This document shows, in pieces, positions 1 through 7,935 of a DNA stretch of 12,743 nucleotides. The DNA comes from Candidatus Bipolaricaulota bacterium (GTDB lineage Bacteria; Bipolaricaulota; Bipolaricaulia; UBA7950; UBA9294): contig JAUWNS010000057.1 of assembly GCA_030612485.1 (NCBI GenBank), positions 1-12,743 on the forward strand, read 5' to 3'. Both the position numbers and the translations under genes were made by a program. Below the pieces are notes generated by a model. The model ran no database searches and was not told where the DNA came from. It worked only from the letters and a program-made list of their open reading frames with translations. The first letter of the stretch is position 1. Every line of letters starts with the position of its first letter.

Positions 1-3000
1 CTTTGGGAGAGACTCCTTCTCAGGGAAGCGAGAGATGATCGTCCCTGGCACCGGGATGGCGACTCGATCACCTGCTTCGAGGGCGGTGACCGTTTTTGCT
101 TCTTCACTGCGCGGTGGGTTGAGGAGGATGATTGGCGTGTCAGGAGTGACATCGAGCTTTTCCAGAAGGGCCAGGCCAACCTGAGTCTCCCCCAGGCTGA
201 CGCAGCTCGTCACCCGGCCGAGATAGAGGCCGTTTCGATCGATCACTGCCGCGCCACTGTGGATCGGGCGCGTACCGACTGCGTTGACCTGGAAGCGCGC
301 GATCTCCCGTTCGGGTTTCGTGTATGCGGTGACGCAGGTATCCCGACCGATGAAGAACGGCTTGTGCAGTTTGACATACGCGCCGAACCCCGCCTCGTAC
401 GGGTTAACATCGTAATGCCCGGCGAGTTCGTGCCCGTAGAGCGGCAGCCCCGCTTCGGTGCGCGTGGAGTCGCGTGAGGCGAGTCCGCAGGGGAGGAGAC
501 CGAATAGTGTGCCGACCTCGATCAGTTTCTCCCACATCCACACGGCAGCAGGAGGTGCGGAGTAGATCTCGTAGCCGATCTCCTCACCGGTGTAGCCGGT
601 ACGGGCGATCAAGAATTGATGATCCTCGATGTCGACCTCGCAGAATTCGGTCCGGTTGAGGGACTTAACAAGGATCTGTTCCTTTTTTTCGAGGATCTTT
701 ATAAGGATTGCCTCGCTTAAGGGTCCCTGCAGAGCGATGTCCATCACACCCCGCTCCTCCTTCAGGTTGTGCAGGGTGACCTTGGGAGCGGGACGGCGGG
801 CGGGGATCTCTCGATCGATCAGGTAGCGGCCATCATTGACACCGGAGAGCCAGTCCCAGTCTTTATCTTCATTGGAGGCGTTCACCACCACGAAGTAGCT
901 ATCCCAGGCGCGGCGATAGACGAAGATGTCGTCGATCACGTTTCCACCCGGGTCGAGGAGGTAGGCGTACTGGGACTCGCCGTCCTCGAGCCACGCGGCA
1001 TAGTTCGCGGTCACGGCGTTAAGAAACTCGGTGGCGTACGGCCCTTCAACCTGGAAGACTCCCATGTGACCGAGATCGAACAGGCCGGCCCGTTCCCGCA
1101 CGGCACGGTGCTCCTCCAGGGCCGAGGTGTACCAGACCGGCATCTCCCAGCCGGCAAACGGGACGAGCCTTGCCCCGAGCTTTACGTGCGCCTCGTAGAG
1201 GGGTGTTCGCTTGAGCGGACCTTCCACCTCATCCCACGAGAATGAGGTTCGCGTGGGGTCGGGCTGCGAGAGATCGAGCCGATTCTGGCCGATGAAGTAC
1301 GGTTTGGTGATTGCAAACCGCTCGGGATGCTGTTGATAAAGGTCTTGAATCCCAGCATCTTCCCCGTTTGTCGGAAGGTCAAGAGAGAGGAGGGCGTGAA
1401 GTACTTCGGGAACCTCGCTCGCAGGAATCTCCTCGATCAGGGCCGGTCCTTGAACCTTGCGGAAGAGATCCGTCTCATCGAACAGGATATACCCGTCGGC
1501 AATGCCGGAGAGCCACTCCTTCACGCTCTTTCCGTTCTCCTTTGGGGAGAGGACGAGGTAGTCTTCTTCCGCGATCTGTCCCAAAATTATCTCCGAGAGA
1601 AGTTCTCCCTTTTCATCGAAGAGGTAGGTGCGGAGGTGTTCCCTATTATCCATGGTGAAGAGATCGGTCGTCGTTGCTTCGTTCAACAGCGCACGGCTGC
1701 GGCCGCCGTGCACACGGAGGATCGTCCAGCGAGAATGGTTCTCTTGGGGAGAGGAGATAGAACTGACCGCAGGATCGACACAGGAAATGAGTGCGCGCAC
1801 CTCCCTTCGTGCTTCTTCGAGCACGGAAAGCGGAAGTTTGCCCCGTGAGAGGTCGCCGTTCAGGCCAAGGTAAGAGAACGGCCGGATTGCGCGGAGGACC
1901 TTGGCGATGATCGAAGCGAGGGTCTCCATCTCGTCCTTCCCCATCCCGCGCTGCGTCGCCCACGGGGTTCCCAAGCGGATACCGTGCGCGTCGGCCGCGC
2001 TGTGATCGCCGGGAATCGTGTTCTTGTTGCAGACGATCCCCACGAGGTCAAGAATGCGGGAGGCGATCTCTCCCATCATGACAAAGCCGGTCTTCTCCTC
2101 AAGCTTCTTCAGGTCGATGAGGAGAAGGTGGGTGTCCGTCCCTCCGTAGGCAAGGGTAAGCCCTTGCTCCTGCAGAGCCTGCGCCAGGTATCCGGCATTC
2201 TCCACGATCTTCTGTTGCAGCTCATTAAACTCCTGTGATTGCGCTATCTTCAACGCGACGGCGATCGCGGCGAACTTGTTGACGTGGGGGCCACCCTGCT
2301 CGCCGGGGAAGATGGCATTATCGATTTGGCCCGCCACCGTGGGATCGGTGGAGAGGATCACTGCTCCGCGAGGGCCGCAGAGTGTCTTATGGGTGGTAAA
2401 CGCAACTGCGTCGGCAATTCCGATCGGGTTGGGGTAGACGCCACCGATTATCATCCCCGCGGTATGGGCTACATCGGCGAAGAGCGCCGCGCCGACCGTA
2501 TCGGCGATCTCGCGGAAAGCAGCCCAGTCCGCCTGCCACGGATAGGAGGTGAATCCACCGATGATCATCCGCGGTCGGTGTTCCTTCGCGAGTTCCATGA
2601 TCTTGTTGTAATCGAGTTTTCCGGTCTTTCTGTCGGCGGCGTAGGAGACGATGTTGTAGCGCTTCCCGGTGATGTTGAACTGGGAACCATGAGTGAGGTG
2701 TCCTCCCTCGGTGAGGTCCATCCCCATCACGGTATCCCCGGGGTTGACGAACGCCTCGTACACGGCGAGGTTTGCCGCGGCGCCGGAGAGTGGCTGGACG
2801 TTGGCATAGATCTTCTCCGCCGGATAGTCGGGCGTGGCGAAACACTCGGCTGCGCGACGACCGGCGAGTGATTCGACGAGATCGGCCATCTCGGTTCCCT
2901 TGTAAAAGCGCCAGTCCGCGTAGCGGCGGTGAGAGGCGAGCTGAAGATCGAGTTCGGCGAGCCTCTCGGGAGGGGTCTTGCGCATGGCTGGACGGGGGTA

Positions 3001-3180
3001 CCCCTCGGCATAGACACTGGTGAAAACAGAGCCTAGAGCCTCACGAACAGCCGGAGGGGTCAGGCTCTCAGAGGGAATAAGAATGATCTTCTCGCGCTGG
3101 CGGCGCTCCTCAGCCGCGATCAACGCGGCGGTCTGCGGGTCGGTTCCTAATACCTTTGCAAGATGGGTCGAATCGCTCAT
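1..3180 (-). CDS. glyA-gcvT: Fused serine hydroxymethyltransferase / glycine cleavage T-protein (3' end beyond window)
   Basis: I read this frame triplet by triplet from the ATG at 3180 to the left edge: 1060 codons, no stop. Residues 1-460 are SHMT (PLP enzyme; serine + THF to glycine + methylene-THF). Visible are YAEGYP, ANVQPLSG, GMDLTEGGHLTHG, DVAH (D236, H239) and the PLP-lysine motif TTHKTLCGPRG with Lys265. The usual RYYGG motif is replaced by RFYKG after a longer divergent stretch, as in a non-classical SHMT subgroup. Residues about 480-600 look like a degenerate GcvT/YgfZ-fold half. From about 655 to 1060 is aminomethyltransferase (T-protein of glycine cleavage): PFAGWEMPVWY, LFDLGHMG, and VIDD (Asp750/751) at the position of the folate-site aspartate. 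Only the last few residues should be missing. The start is supported by AAGGAG about 7 nt upstream. The gene follows an unknown gene after 14 bp, probably in one operon. Cytosolic. Confidence 0.93.
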   Translation of the reverse strand, partial: MSDSTHLAKVLGTDPQTAALIAAEERRQREKIILIPSESLTPPAVREALGSVFTSVYAEGYPRPAMRKTPPERLAELDLQLASHRRYADWRFYKGTEMADLVESLAGRRAAECFATPDYPAEKIYANVQPLSGAAANLAVYEAFVNPGDTVMGMDLTEGGHLTHGSQFNITGKRYNIVSYAADRKTGKLDYNKIMELAKEHRPRMIIGGFTSYPWQADWAAFREIADTVGAALFADVAHTAGMIIGGVYPNPIGIADAVAFTTHKTLCGPRGAVILSTDPTVAGQIDNAIFPGEQGGPHVNKFAAIAVALKIAQSQEFNELQQKIVENAGYLAQALQEQGLTLAYGGTDTHLLLIDLKKLEEKTGFVMMGEIASRILDLVGIVCNKNTIPGDHSAADAHGIRLGTPWATQRGMGKDEMETLASIIAKVLRAIRPFSYLGLNGDLSRGKLPLSVLEEARREVRALISCVDPAVSSISSPQENHSRWTILRVHGGRSRALLNEATTTDLFTMDNREHLRTYLFDEKGELLSEIILGQIAEEDYLVLSPKENGKSVKEWLSGIADGYILFDETDLFRKVQGPALIEEIPASEVPEVLHALLSLDLPTNGEDAGIQDLYQQHPERFAITKPYFIGQNRLDLSQPDPTRTSFSWDEVEGPLKRTPLYEAHVKLGARLVPFAGWEMPVWYTSALEEHRAVRERAGLFDLGHMGVFQVEGPYATEFLNAVTANYAAWLEDGESQYAYLLDPGGNVIDDIFVYRRAWDSYFVVVNASNEDKDWDWLSGVNDGRYLIDREIPARRPAPKVTLHNLKEERGVMDIALQGPLSEAILIKILEKKEQILVKSLNRTEFCEVDIEDHQFLIARTGYTGEEIGYEIYSAPPAAVWMWEKLIEVGTLFGLLPCGLASRDSTRTEAGLPLYGHELAGHYDVNPYEAGFGAYVKLHKPFFIGRDTCVTAYTKPEREIARFQVNAVGTRPIHSGAAVIDRNGLYLGRVTSCVSLGETQVGLALLEKLDVTPDTPIILLNPPRSEEAKTVTALEAGDRVAIPVPGTIISRFPEKESLPK

Positions 3181-3194
3181 TGACGCTCCTTTTC

Positions 3195-4322
3195 CTAGAA
3201 CGCGATCGTATCGGGGTGAAGTCTACGACGAAGCTCGTGGTCTTTCCAGCAGGCCTCCGCGAGGAGGTAGAGCCCTCCGCTCACGAGGGAGTGTCCGCCT
3301 AGGAGGATGGGGATCGGCGAGTCGATCGCTGCTTGAGTGAATGCTTTCCATAGCGGATCCTCGACGAGTTCGGGGCGCAAGAGATCGCTGGCGAACCGGT
3401 CGGCCATCGGCGGGAGAAGACCACCCAGAGCGAGCAGTGGCCGGGTATCGATGATCGCTGCGTCGGTGGATCGTGCGAGACGCTCGAAGAAGGAATCGAT
3501 TCCCATCTCCTTGAGTGTCGAGGAGAGAAGGGGCGCCTTCCCACTGGGGTAGGCACGCATCCCCCGTCCTTCGCTGTAGGCGCTCGTGCGGCAGGCGATC
3601 TCCCCTTCGAAGTGTGCCCAGGTCGTTGGGTGCATCCGGCCGATCAGCGTAAGGTGCGCGCTCCGATCGGTGAGAATCGTTAAGAGGTCTTCGAGCATCG
3701 AGTGGTTGAGAGACTGTGCAGCGAGGAACGCCCGCATCGCATCACCACCTCTCTCTGCTGCAGCGAGGAGGACGAGATCTGTTGGGGTGTCGATATCGAA
3801 CTGTGTCTTAACGGTGCGGGGGAGGGAGAAAGACGGGATTCCGTGATCGGCGAGGGAGAACCCCAATGCGTTGTCGATCTCCGGAAGATCGATCTCAAGC
3901 AGCATTTCCGCTCCCGTAATCGCGCAAAAATCACACGAATAGAAATTGTTGAACAGGGCTCCCGGTTCCACGCGGGAAGCGAAGCTAATGAGTCTCGCGA
4001 TCTGCTCGACGGTGAGAAGCCCTCCGGCCCCGCTTCCAAAGTAAAGGAGCCCATCGAGCACTTCCTCGGCGATCACACGCTGCAGAGTCTTCCCAAAGTG
4101 AAACGGGGTTTCATTTTCCGTGAGAATCGTGGCGACACCGCGTTTCGAGAATCGTTCAGCAAGCGCAAAACTCTGTGTGAGGAGAAAGATCCGCTCCATC
4201 CCCGCCTTCTTGAGCGTCGTCACGAGGTCCTCGGTCGATGCCTCGCGCCCCTCCTCCACGATACGCTCCCCCAGGCTCTCTCCCAGAGGGGCGTGCATGA
4301 TCACGCACGCGATTTTCTTCAT
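3195..4322 (-). CDS. Conserved protein of unknown function, nucleotidyltransferase-like N-terminus
   Basis: A 375-residue soluble protein that I cannot assign to a named family. Residues 1-190 have the alternating beta/alpha pattern of a GT-A/nucleotidyltransferase fold: a strand at 3-9, a helix at 31-41, hydrophobic LLYFGSGAG at 92-100, and DIDTPTDL at 176-183, which resembles the DTP.DL signature of CofC/MobA-like transferases. A canonical N-terminal GxGxR nucleotide loop is not visible, so activity is uncertain. Residues 190-375 form a second domain with HLTLIGRMHPTTWAHF (223-238), a SEGRGMRA segment, and a glycine-rich GGLYLL end. GGAGG lies about 8 nt before the ATG. It is 14 bp upstream of the glyA-gcvT fusion in the same direction, so a role linked to folate/one-carbon or glycine metabolism is plausible by context only. 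Confidence 0.8.
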   Translation of the reverse strand: MKKIACVIMHAPLGESLGERIVEEGREASTEDLVTTLKKAGMERIFLLTQSFALAERFSKRGVATILTENETPFHFGKTLQRVIAEEVLDGLLYFGSGAGGLLTVEQIARLISFASRVEPGALFNNFYSCDFCAITGAEMLLEIDLPEIDNALGFSLADHGIPSFSLPRTVKTQFDIDTPTDLVLLAAAERGGDAMRAFLAAQSLNHSMLEDLLTILTDRSAHLTLIGRMHPTTWAHFEGEIACRTSAYSEGRGMRAYPSGKAPLLSSTLKEMGIDSFFERLARSTDAAIIDTRPLLALGGLLPPMADRFASDLLRPELVEDPLWKAFTQAAIDSPIPILLGGHSLVSGGLYLLAEACWKDHELRRRLHPDTIAF

Positions 4323-4329
4323 AAAGAGC

Positions 4330-4356
4330 CTCCGCTGGATATCCTCCAGCTTGCTG
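4330..4356 (-). promoter_or_regulatory. Leader with alternative hairpins next to the ribosome binding site
   Basis: Read on the minus strand, the leader of the 4322 gene holds CCAGC, GCTGG and CCAGC in succession. GCTGGA/TCCAGC (4334-4339 with 4345-4350) can pair around a 5-nt loop, or the central GCTGG can pair with the preceding CCAG. The two folds exclude each other, and the GGAGG ribosome binding site follows at once. This is directly visible, but whether it regulates translation is inference and it may be chance. Confidence 0.3.
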
Positions 4357-4372
4357 GGGGGAGAGAAGCGGA

Positions 4373-4535
4373 GATTCGCCGCAGGCGAATCAGCTTGTTG
4401 TTCGTACTGGCTACATGAGTTCTCGGAAGGATAGACGTTAGAACGTCGGAGACAAGCTCCGACGCTACGAAAAGATTGATGTAGCGTTGCACCTTGTGTG
4501 CAACGTTATTCTCGATGCAACAAAGCTCTACATGA
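4373..4535. repeat. Cluster of perfect inverted repeats (REP-like)
   Basis: Three perfect 8-bp stems lie close together: GATTCGCC/GGCGAATC with a GCA loop (4373-4391), CGTCGGAG/CTCCGACG with a 5-nt loop (4444-4464), and CGTTGCAC/GTGCAACG with a 5-nt loop (4485-4505). The last is enclosed by ATGTAG (4479-4484) and CTACAT (4528-4533). No U-run follows, so they are not ordinary intrinsic terminators. The arrangement resembles extragenic palindromic (REP/RAYT-type) arrays, but no other copy is in the window to prove repetition. The rest of the 4323-4727 gap (about 4536-4655) shows no gene or motif that I recognise. Confidence 0.5.
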
Positions 4536-4654
4536 AATCGCAGCATGAAGACCAACTCCGGTTAGATCTCTGGCTTCTGCCTTTCAATGCCCTAATGGAT
4601 GTTCAACATACGTTCTTTATCACGAATCCTACGGGCGGTGCAAATTCCGAGGGA

Positions 4655-4740
4655 CTCAGCGAGTGAGCGATTGGGTGTTTTAGCTTTCTAATCTCTCAAT
4701 CTCCCGATCATTCAATCGCCAGATCACTCAATCCCTCATG
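4655..4740. repeat. Interspersed palindromic element, copy 1 (16-bp units)
   Basis: The right arm consists of phased units starting AATC: 4690-4697 (8 bp), 4698-4713 and 4714-4729 (16 bp each), 4730-4737 (8 bp). The left arm (4661-4672) is an inverted unit: its 12 bases pair with 4714-4719 plus 4724-4729, leaving a 4-nt bulge, so the RNA or single strand forms a long hairpin. The right arm overlaps the last codons and the stop (4728-4730) of the helicase gene. It shares an exact 20-bp block (4698-4717) with 12294-12313. Confidence 0.6.
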
Positions 4741-6938
4741 GTTTCTTCAACCAGGAGGCGAAGGACGCGGATCGTTCCCTCTTTATCGAGTGGACGGTTG
4801 TGGCTCCCACAGCGTGGGGAGTAGATACAGGAGGGACACCCGTTCTCGCACGGACAGTCGGAGACAAGCTTCAGTGCCTCGGCAGCGAGCCGGTGAAGCG
4901 AGGTGAAGAGGACCTCAGCAAGACCGGCTCCCCCTTCGATCTCATCAAATATGAGGATCGTTGGTAGACCGGTCTCTTCGTGGAGTGGAGTGGAGACTCC
5001 GTCAATATCCTCCCGGTCGCACAGGACGAGGAGCGGCGTCATCGCGATCAGGGCATGCTCTGCTCCGTGTAGTCCCCCGAGGAGCTTCTCGGGTGGAATT
5101 CCGTTAATAGCAACAGGGAAGGTGATCCACAGGGCATCGGTCTCGTAGGTGTGTGCGGGTAGGTCGAGCGCGTCCACCGAGATCGTTCTATCGAAGTGGA
5201 TCGTCTTGTATCCCACGAACGATTCGGTCACCCGTGTGCGTCCCCGCTCGATGGCGATCGAACGGCAAGAGTGCGATTCCTGCACCGTAAGGATCTTCAC
5301 CACGGAGGTGCGCATGCTCTTCGTATAGTAATCGACCTTCTCCTGGCGCAGCCGGGCGACCCCCTCTTCCAGTTTGAGATCCTCTACCACGTAAGTCTCA
5401 CCCCTGTGAAGGAGGACGGCTCCGGGGTACGCGTCACGTCGCGCCCGTAGCGGGTCCATCGTTTCGAGGAGCTTCCCCTCACAGGTCAGCTTGATCCCCT
5501 CCCCGGCGATGGAATCCATGCTCAGGATGTCATGTGCCCGCTTCCGTCCCCGGTAGATCATGCCTCGCGGGGTCTTCGTCAGGACAGCGTTCGCTGTGAG
5601 TTCATCAAGGAGATTCCTTTCCTTTGACGAAACCTCCTCAGGGCGAAGGGGCAGCTCGGCAGCGGCACACGTTAGGTGCCATGCCGCCAGGCGAGGATTA
5701 TCCGGCTGAATCACGATCCGTTCCCGCTCTTCCCCAAGGAATTCGGCAGGGTGATGCAGGAAGTAGCGGTCGAGCGGGTTTTCGTAGGGGATGTACACGA
5801 TCAGAGAGGGGTCGCTACCCCGCCCGGCACGCCCGGCCTGCTGCCAGGCCGAGAGAAGGCTCCCTGGAAACCCGATCAGGATGACCGCATCGAGGCTCCC
5901 GATATCGATTCCCGCTTCGAGCGCGCTCGTGGAGACGACCCCCTCGATTCGCCTCTCTCGCAGGCCGGATTCGATCTCCCGCCGTTCCTGCGGAAGGTAG
6001 CCGGCGCGGTAGGAAAGGACCTTTCTCCCGCCCATGCCGTGGGCCGTGCGGGCAATAAGCTCGGCCATCACCCGCGAACCGGTGAAACAGAGGGTCTGTA
6101 CTCCGGCGCTGGTGAGGAAGGTGAGAAGCTGCGCTGCCTGCGTGGTGATCGAATGGGAGGGATCGAGGAGCGCGTCCCAGAAGAGAACCTGCCTTTCGCC
6201 ACGGGCGGAGGTTCCCTTGTCGATAGAGCCGCCCTCTCTCCCGGTGAGTGCACGGGCGTAATCAACAGGGTTTGCAACCGAGGCGGAGGAGAGGATGACC
6301 TGCGGAGAGGCTCCGTAGTGATTCAGGATGCGTTCGAGGCGTCGCAGCAGGAGAGCGACGTTCGTTCCGAAAACCCCGCGGTAACGGTGCGCCTCATCTA
6401 TCACGATGTAGCGGAGGTTGCTGAAGAAGCGGCTCCACTGGTGGTGCCAGGGGAGGTAGTAGTGCAAGGCGTGGGGGTTGGTGAGGATGAGACGGGAGAC
6501 CTGCTTGATCCGGGCTCGTTTGCCTGTTGGCGTATCCCCATCGTAGACACTGGGAAGAAGATCGAGGCCGGTCTCTCGTTCGAGTTCGAGGAGCTTCCCT
6601 CGCTGGTCGTTTGCCAGTGCCTTCAACGGATAGAGGTAGAGGACGCACCCTTGCGGGTCGGTGAGGAGGGTCTCGAAGATAGGGAGATTGAAGGCAAGGG
6701 TCTTCCCCGAGGCGGTGGGAGTGGTGATGATCACGTCTTTTCCTGCGCGTACGGCCTCTACCACTTCTCCCTGGTGTTGGTAGAGCGCGATCCCCTTTTC
6801 ATCGAGGTAGTTCTGCAGTATAGGAGGGAGTGCAACCCTAGCGGGTTCGGCCTTGGTAGCTGGAACCTTGGCGATGTGGGTGATCTGCTCGTGGTACCAC
6901 GATTCTCTAGTGAGTTGTGCGAGAAGGTCAGTGAGCAT
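4728..6938 (-). CDS. mrfA: DExH-box helicase of the YprA/MrfA family with C-terminal DUF1998 cysteine cluster
   Basis: A 736-residue superfamily 2 helicase. Seen: Walker A TPTASGKT (73-80), DEAH (181-184), SSAS (217-220) in the motif III position, QQAGRAGR (366-373) as motif VI, and a C-terminal CxCx3Cx2Cx5C cluster starting at Cys695, typical of the DUF1998 region where the Bacillus subtilis protein binds zinc. In B. subtilis MrfA works with MrfB to repair mitomycin-damaged DNA independently of UvrABC; that role is transferred by homology. The length matches the family (about 750). An in-frame upstream extension to 7139 is open, but its sequence is low-complexity and lies wholly inside the upstream gene, so I chose the ATG at 6938. 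It overlaps the upstream MrfB-like gene by 11 nt with no clear ribosome binding site, implying translational coupling. Confidence 0.92.
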   Translation of the reverse strand: MLTDLLAQLTRESWYHEQITHIAKVPATKAEPARVALPPILQNYLDEKGIALYQHQGEVVEAVRAGKDVIITTPTASGKTLAFNLPIFETLLTDPQGCVLYLYPLKALANDQRGKLLELERETGLDLLPSVYDGDTPTGKRARIKQVSRLILTNPHALHYYLPWHHQWSRFFSNLRYIVIDEAHRYRGVFGTNVALLLRRLERILNHYGASPQVILSSASVANPVDYARALTGREGGSIDKGTSARGERQVLFWDALLDPSHSITTQAAQLLTFLTSAGVQTLCFTGSRVMAELIARTAHGMGGRKVLSYRAGYLPQERREIESGLRERRIEGVVSTSALEAGIDIGSLDAVILIGFPGSLLSAWQQAGRAGRGSDPSLIVYIPYENPLDRYFLHHPAEFLGEERERIVIQPDNPRLAAWHLTCAAAELPLRPEEVSSKERNLLDELTANAVLTKTPRGMIYRGRKRAHDILSMDSIAGEGIKLTCEGKLLETMDPLRARRDAYPGAVLLHRGETYVVEDLKLEEGVARLRQEKVDYYTKSMRTSVVKILTVQESHSCRSIAIERGRTRVTESFVGYKTIHFDRTISVDALDLPAHTYETDALWITFPVAINGIPPEKLLGGLHGAEHALIAMTPLLVLCDREDIDGVSTPLHEETGLPTILIFDEIEGGAGLAEVLFTSLHRLAAEALKLVSDCPCENGCPSCIYSPRCGSHNRPLDKEGTIRVLRLLVEETMRD

Positions 6939-7935
6939 GGTCGGTGAGCATAAGCAGGTGAGAGAGAAGCAGAGCAAGGGTGGCGACGTCCTGTTGGTTA
7001 TGATTGACGATTGGGACGAGTGGTCCTGGGTTTCCGCTTCTAAGATACGCATCGTAGTACTCGGGGACTGCTTCGCTCGGGAGGTCTTCTGTTCGCTCGA
7101 TCCCAAGGACCCCTTCTTCCACGGTTTGAAGCTGCGCATTGGAGAGGCGGTCTCGGTACGCTCGCCGAGCGTGATGGAGCAGGTCGATGTGGATCGGAGC
7201 GTAGTCGAACGGGAGACCGTAGTACGCGCACCGTTCCCGAAGGGTCGTCCAGTCGAAGGACTTTCCGTTGTAGCTCAAGATGAGAGAGGCATGGGAGAGC
7301 GCCTCTATAACCCTTTCCAGCAGGGCTATTTCCTCGTCGGGGGAGCACGCGAGGTACTGCGTAATCCTGATTTCCGAAGCACCGGGTCGGCCGATGGCGG
7401 CGAGGATGATCGGTACCCCGAAGAGCCCCATGGTTTCAAGGTCGAAGAAGAGCATCTTCTCGCGGGGAACCAGGCCAAGCAGTTGCAGAAATAAGGGATG
7501 CGAAGCTGGAAGCCAGCAAGATAGGGTGGTGTTTACCCGCGCAGGATCGAGTGGGTCTTTCCACTCTGCCAAGAGGTGAGCAGCGGTATCCCCAAAGCGG
7601 GGGTGCGCAAGGAGTGATGGGATCGAGCTATATCCATTCTCACGAAGCCGTTGATCGAATCGTGTCCCAATTCCGAAGAGAAGTCGCAGTTCGGAGAGGA
7701 GGGCCTCGTGAGCCTTCTCTTTAGGCGGGAATGGGATAACTCTTGGCGCAGTGCGTTCGATCGCTAAACATTGGCCGAACTCCCCCTGATAGATCTCCCC
7801 TCCGAGGGCATCTGAAACGCTCTGCCCGCGATAGTGATCAAGGAGCCTTGCTAGCTGAGGAAGGGGAAGTTCTTCTCTGGGGGAAGCTTTCTCACTGAAC
7901 CACTTTGCGATCCAATCGACACCGGACGCGGTTAT
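6928..7935 (-). CDS. mrfB: YprB/MrfB-like DEDDh exonuclease, 5' end ambiguous (no standard start codon)
   Basis: The RNase H-like exonuclease domain shows FDLET (Asp165, Glu167 counted from 7935), SYNGKSFDW as the second motif, IDLLHHARR, and HNQQD (His312, Asp316). This fits the DEDDh set of MrfB, the nuclease partner of the MrfA helicase. Upstream of the first possible start, a TTG at 7572, the frame stays open to 7974 and encodes family-like sequence (GGEIYQGEFGQCLAIE; LLFGIGTRFDQRLRENGY), so the true protein is about 335 residues rather than 214. No ATG, GTG or TTG occurs in this frame between the stop at 7975-7977 and 7572. I placed the start provisionally at the ATA (7935-7933), which overlaps the rpsR stop as ATAA just behind GGAGGAG. 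The spacing is tight, so the start is doubtful. The function call is firm. Confidence 0.8.
   Translation of the reverse strand: MTASGVDWIAKWFSEKASPREELPLPQLARLLDHYRGQSVSDALGGEIYQGEFGQCLAIERTAPRVIPFPPKEKAHEALLSELRLLFGIGTRFDQRLRENGYSSIPSLLAHPRFGDTAAHLLAEWKDPLDPARVNTTLSCWLPASHPLFLQLLGLVPREKMLFFDLETMGLFGVPIILAAIGRPGASEIRITQYLACSPDEEIALLERVIEALSHASLILSYNGKSFDWTTLRERCAYYGLPFDYAPIHIDLLHHARRAYRDRLSNAQLQTVEEGVLGIERTEDLPSEAVPEYYDAYLRSGNPGPLVPIVNHNQQDVATLALLLSHLLMLTDHAH

Noticed and set aside
769..2871. Plus-strand open frames opposite glyA-gcvT (for example 769-1245 and 2239-2871)
   Set aside because: They lie antisense to a clear SHMT/GcvT coding frame, carry no motifs and lack ribosome binding sites.
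3702..4418. Plus-strand frame of 238 codons opposite the unknown 375-residue gene
   Set aside because: It overlaps the whole first half of a better supported minus-strand gene that has a ribosome binding site and an operon position.
4319..4555. Minus-strand frame of 78 codons in the gap
   Set aside because: It is simply a translation of the hairpin cluster and overlaps the start of the next gene; no ribosome binding site.
4323..4727. Glycine or THF riboswitch ahead of the glyA-gcvT operon
   Set aside because: I searched the minus strand by eye for the conserved cores and found none.
4690..4737. CRISPR-like array from the phased units
   Set aside because: Units are only 8-16 bp, contiguous without spacers and imperfect, and there are no cas genes.
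5676..6947. Long open frame (423 codons) on the plus strand opposite the helicase
   Set aside because: Antisense shadow of a GC-rich gene: composition is dominated by Gly, Glu, Arg and Val, there are no domain motifs, and the minus strand carries an unmistakable helicase.
6939..7139. N-terminal extension of the helicase to 7139
   Set aside because: Ser/Thr-rich sequence with no family similarity that lies entirely inside the nuclease gene; the ATG at 6938 gives the normal family N-terminus.
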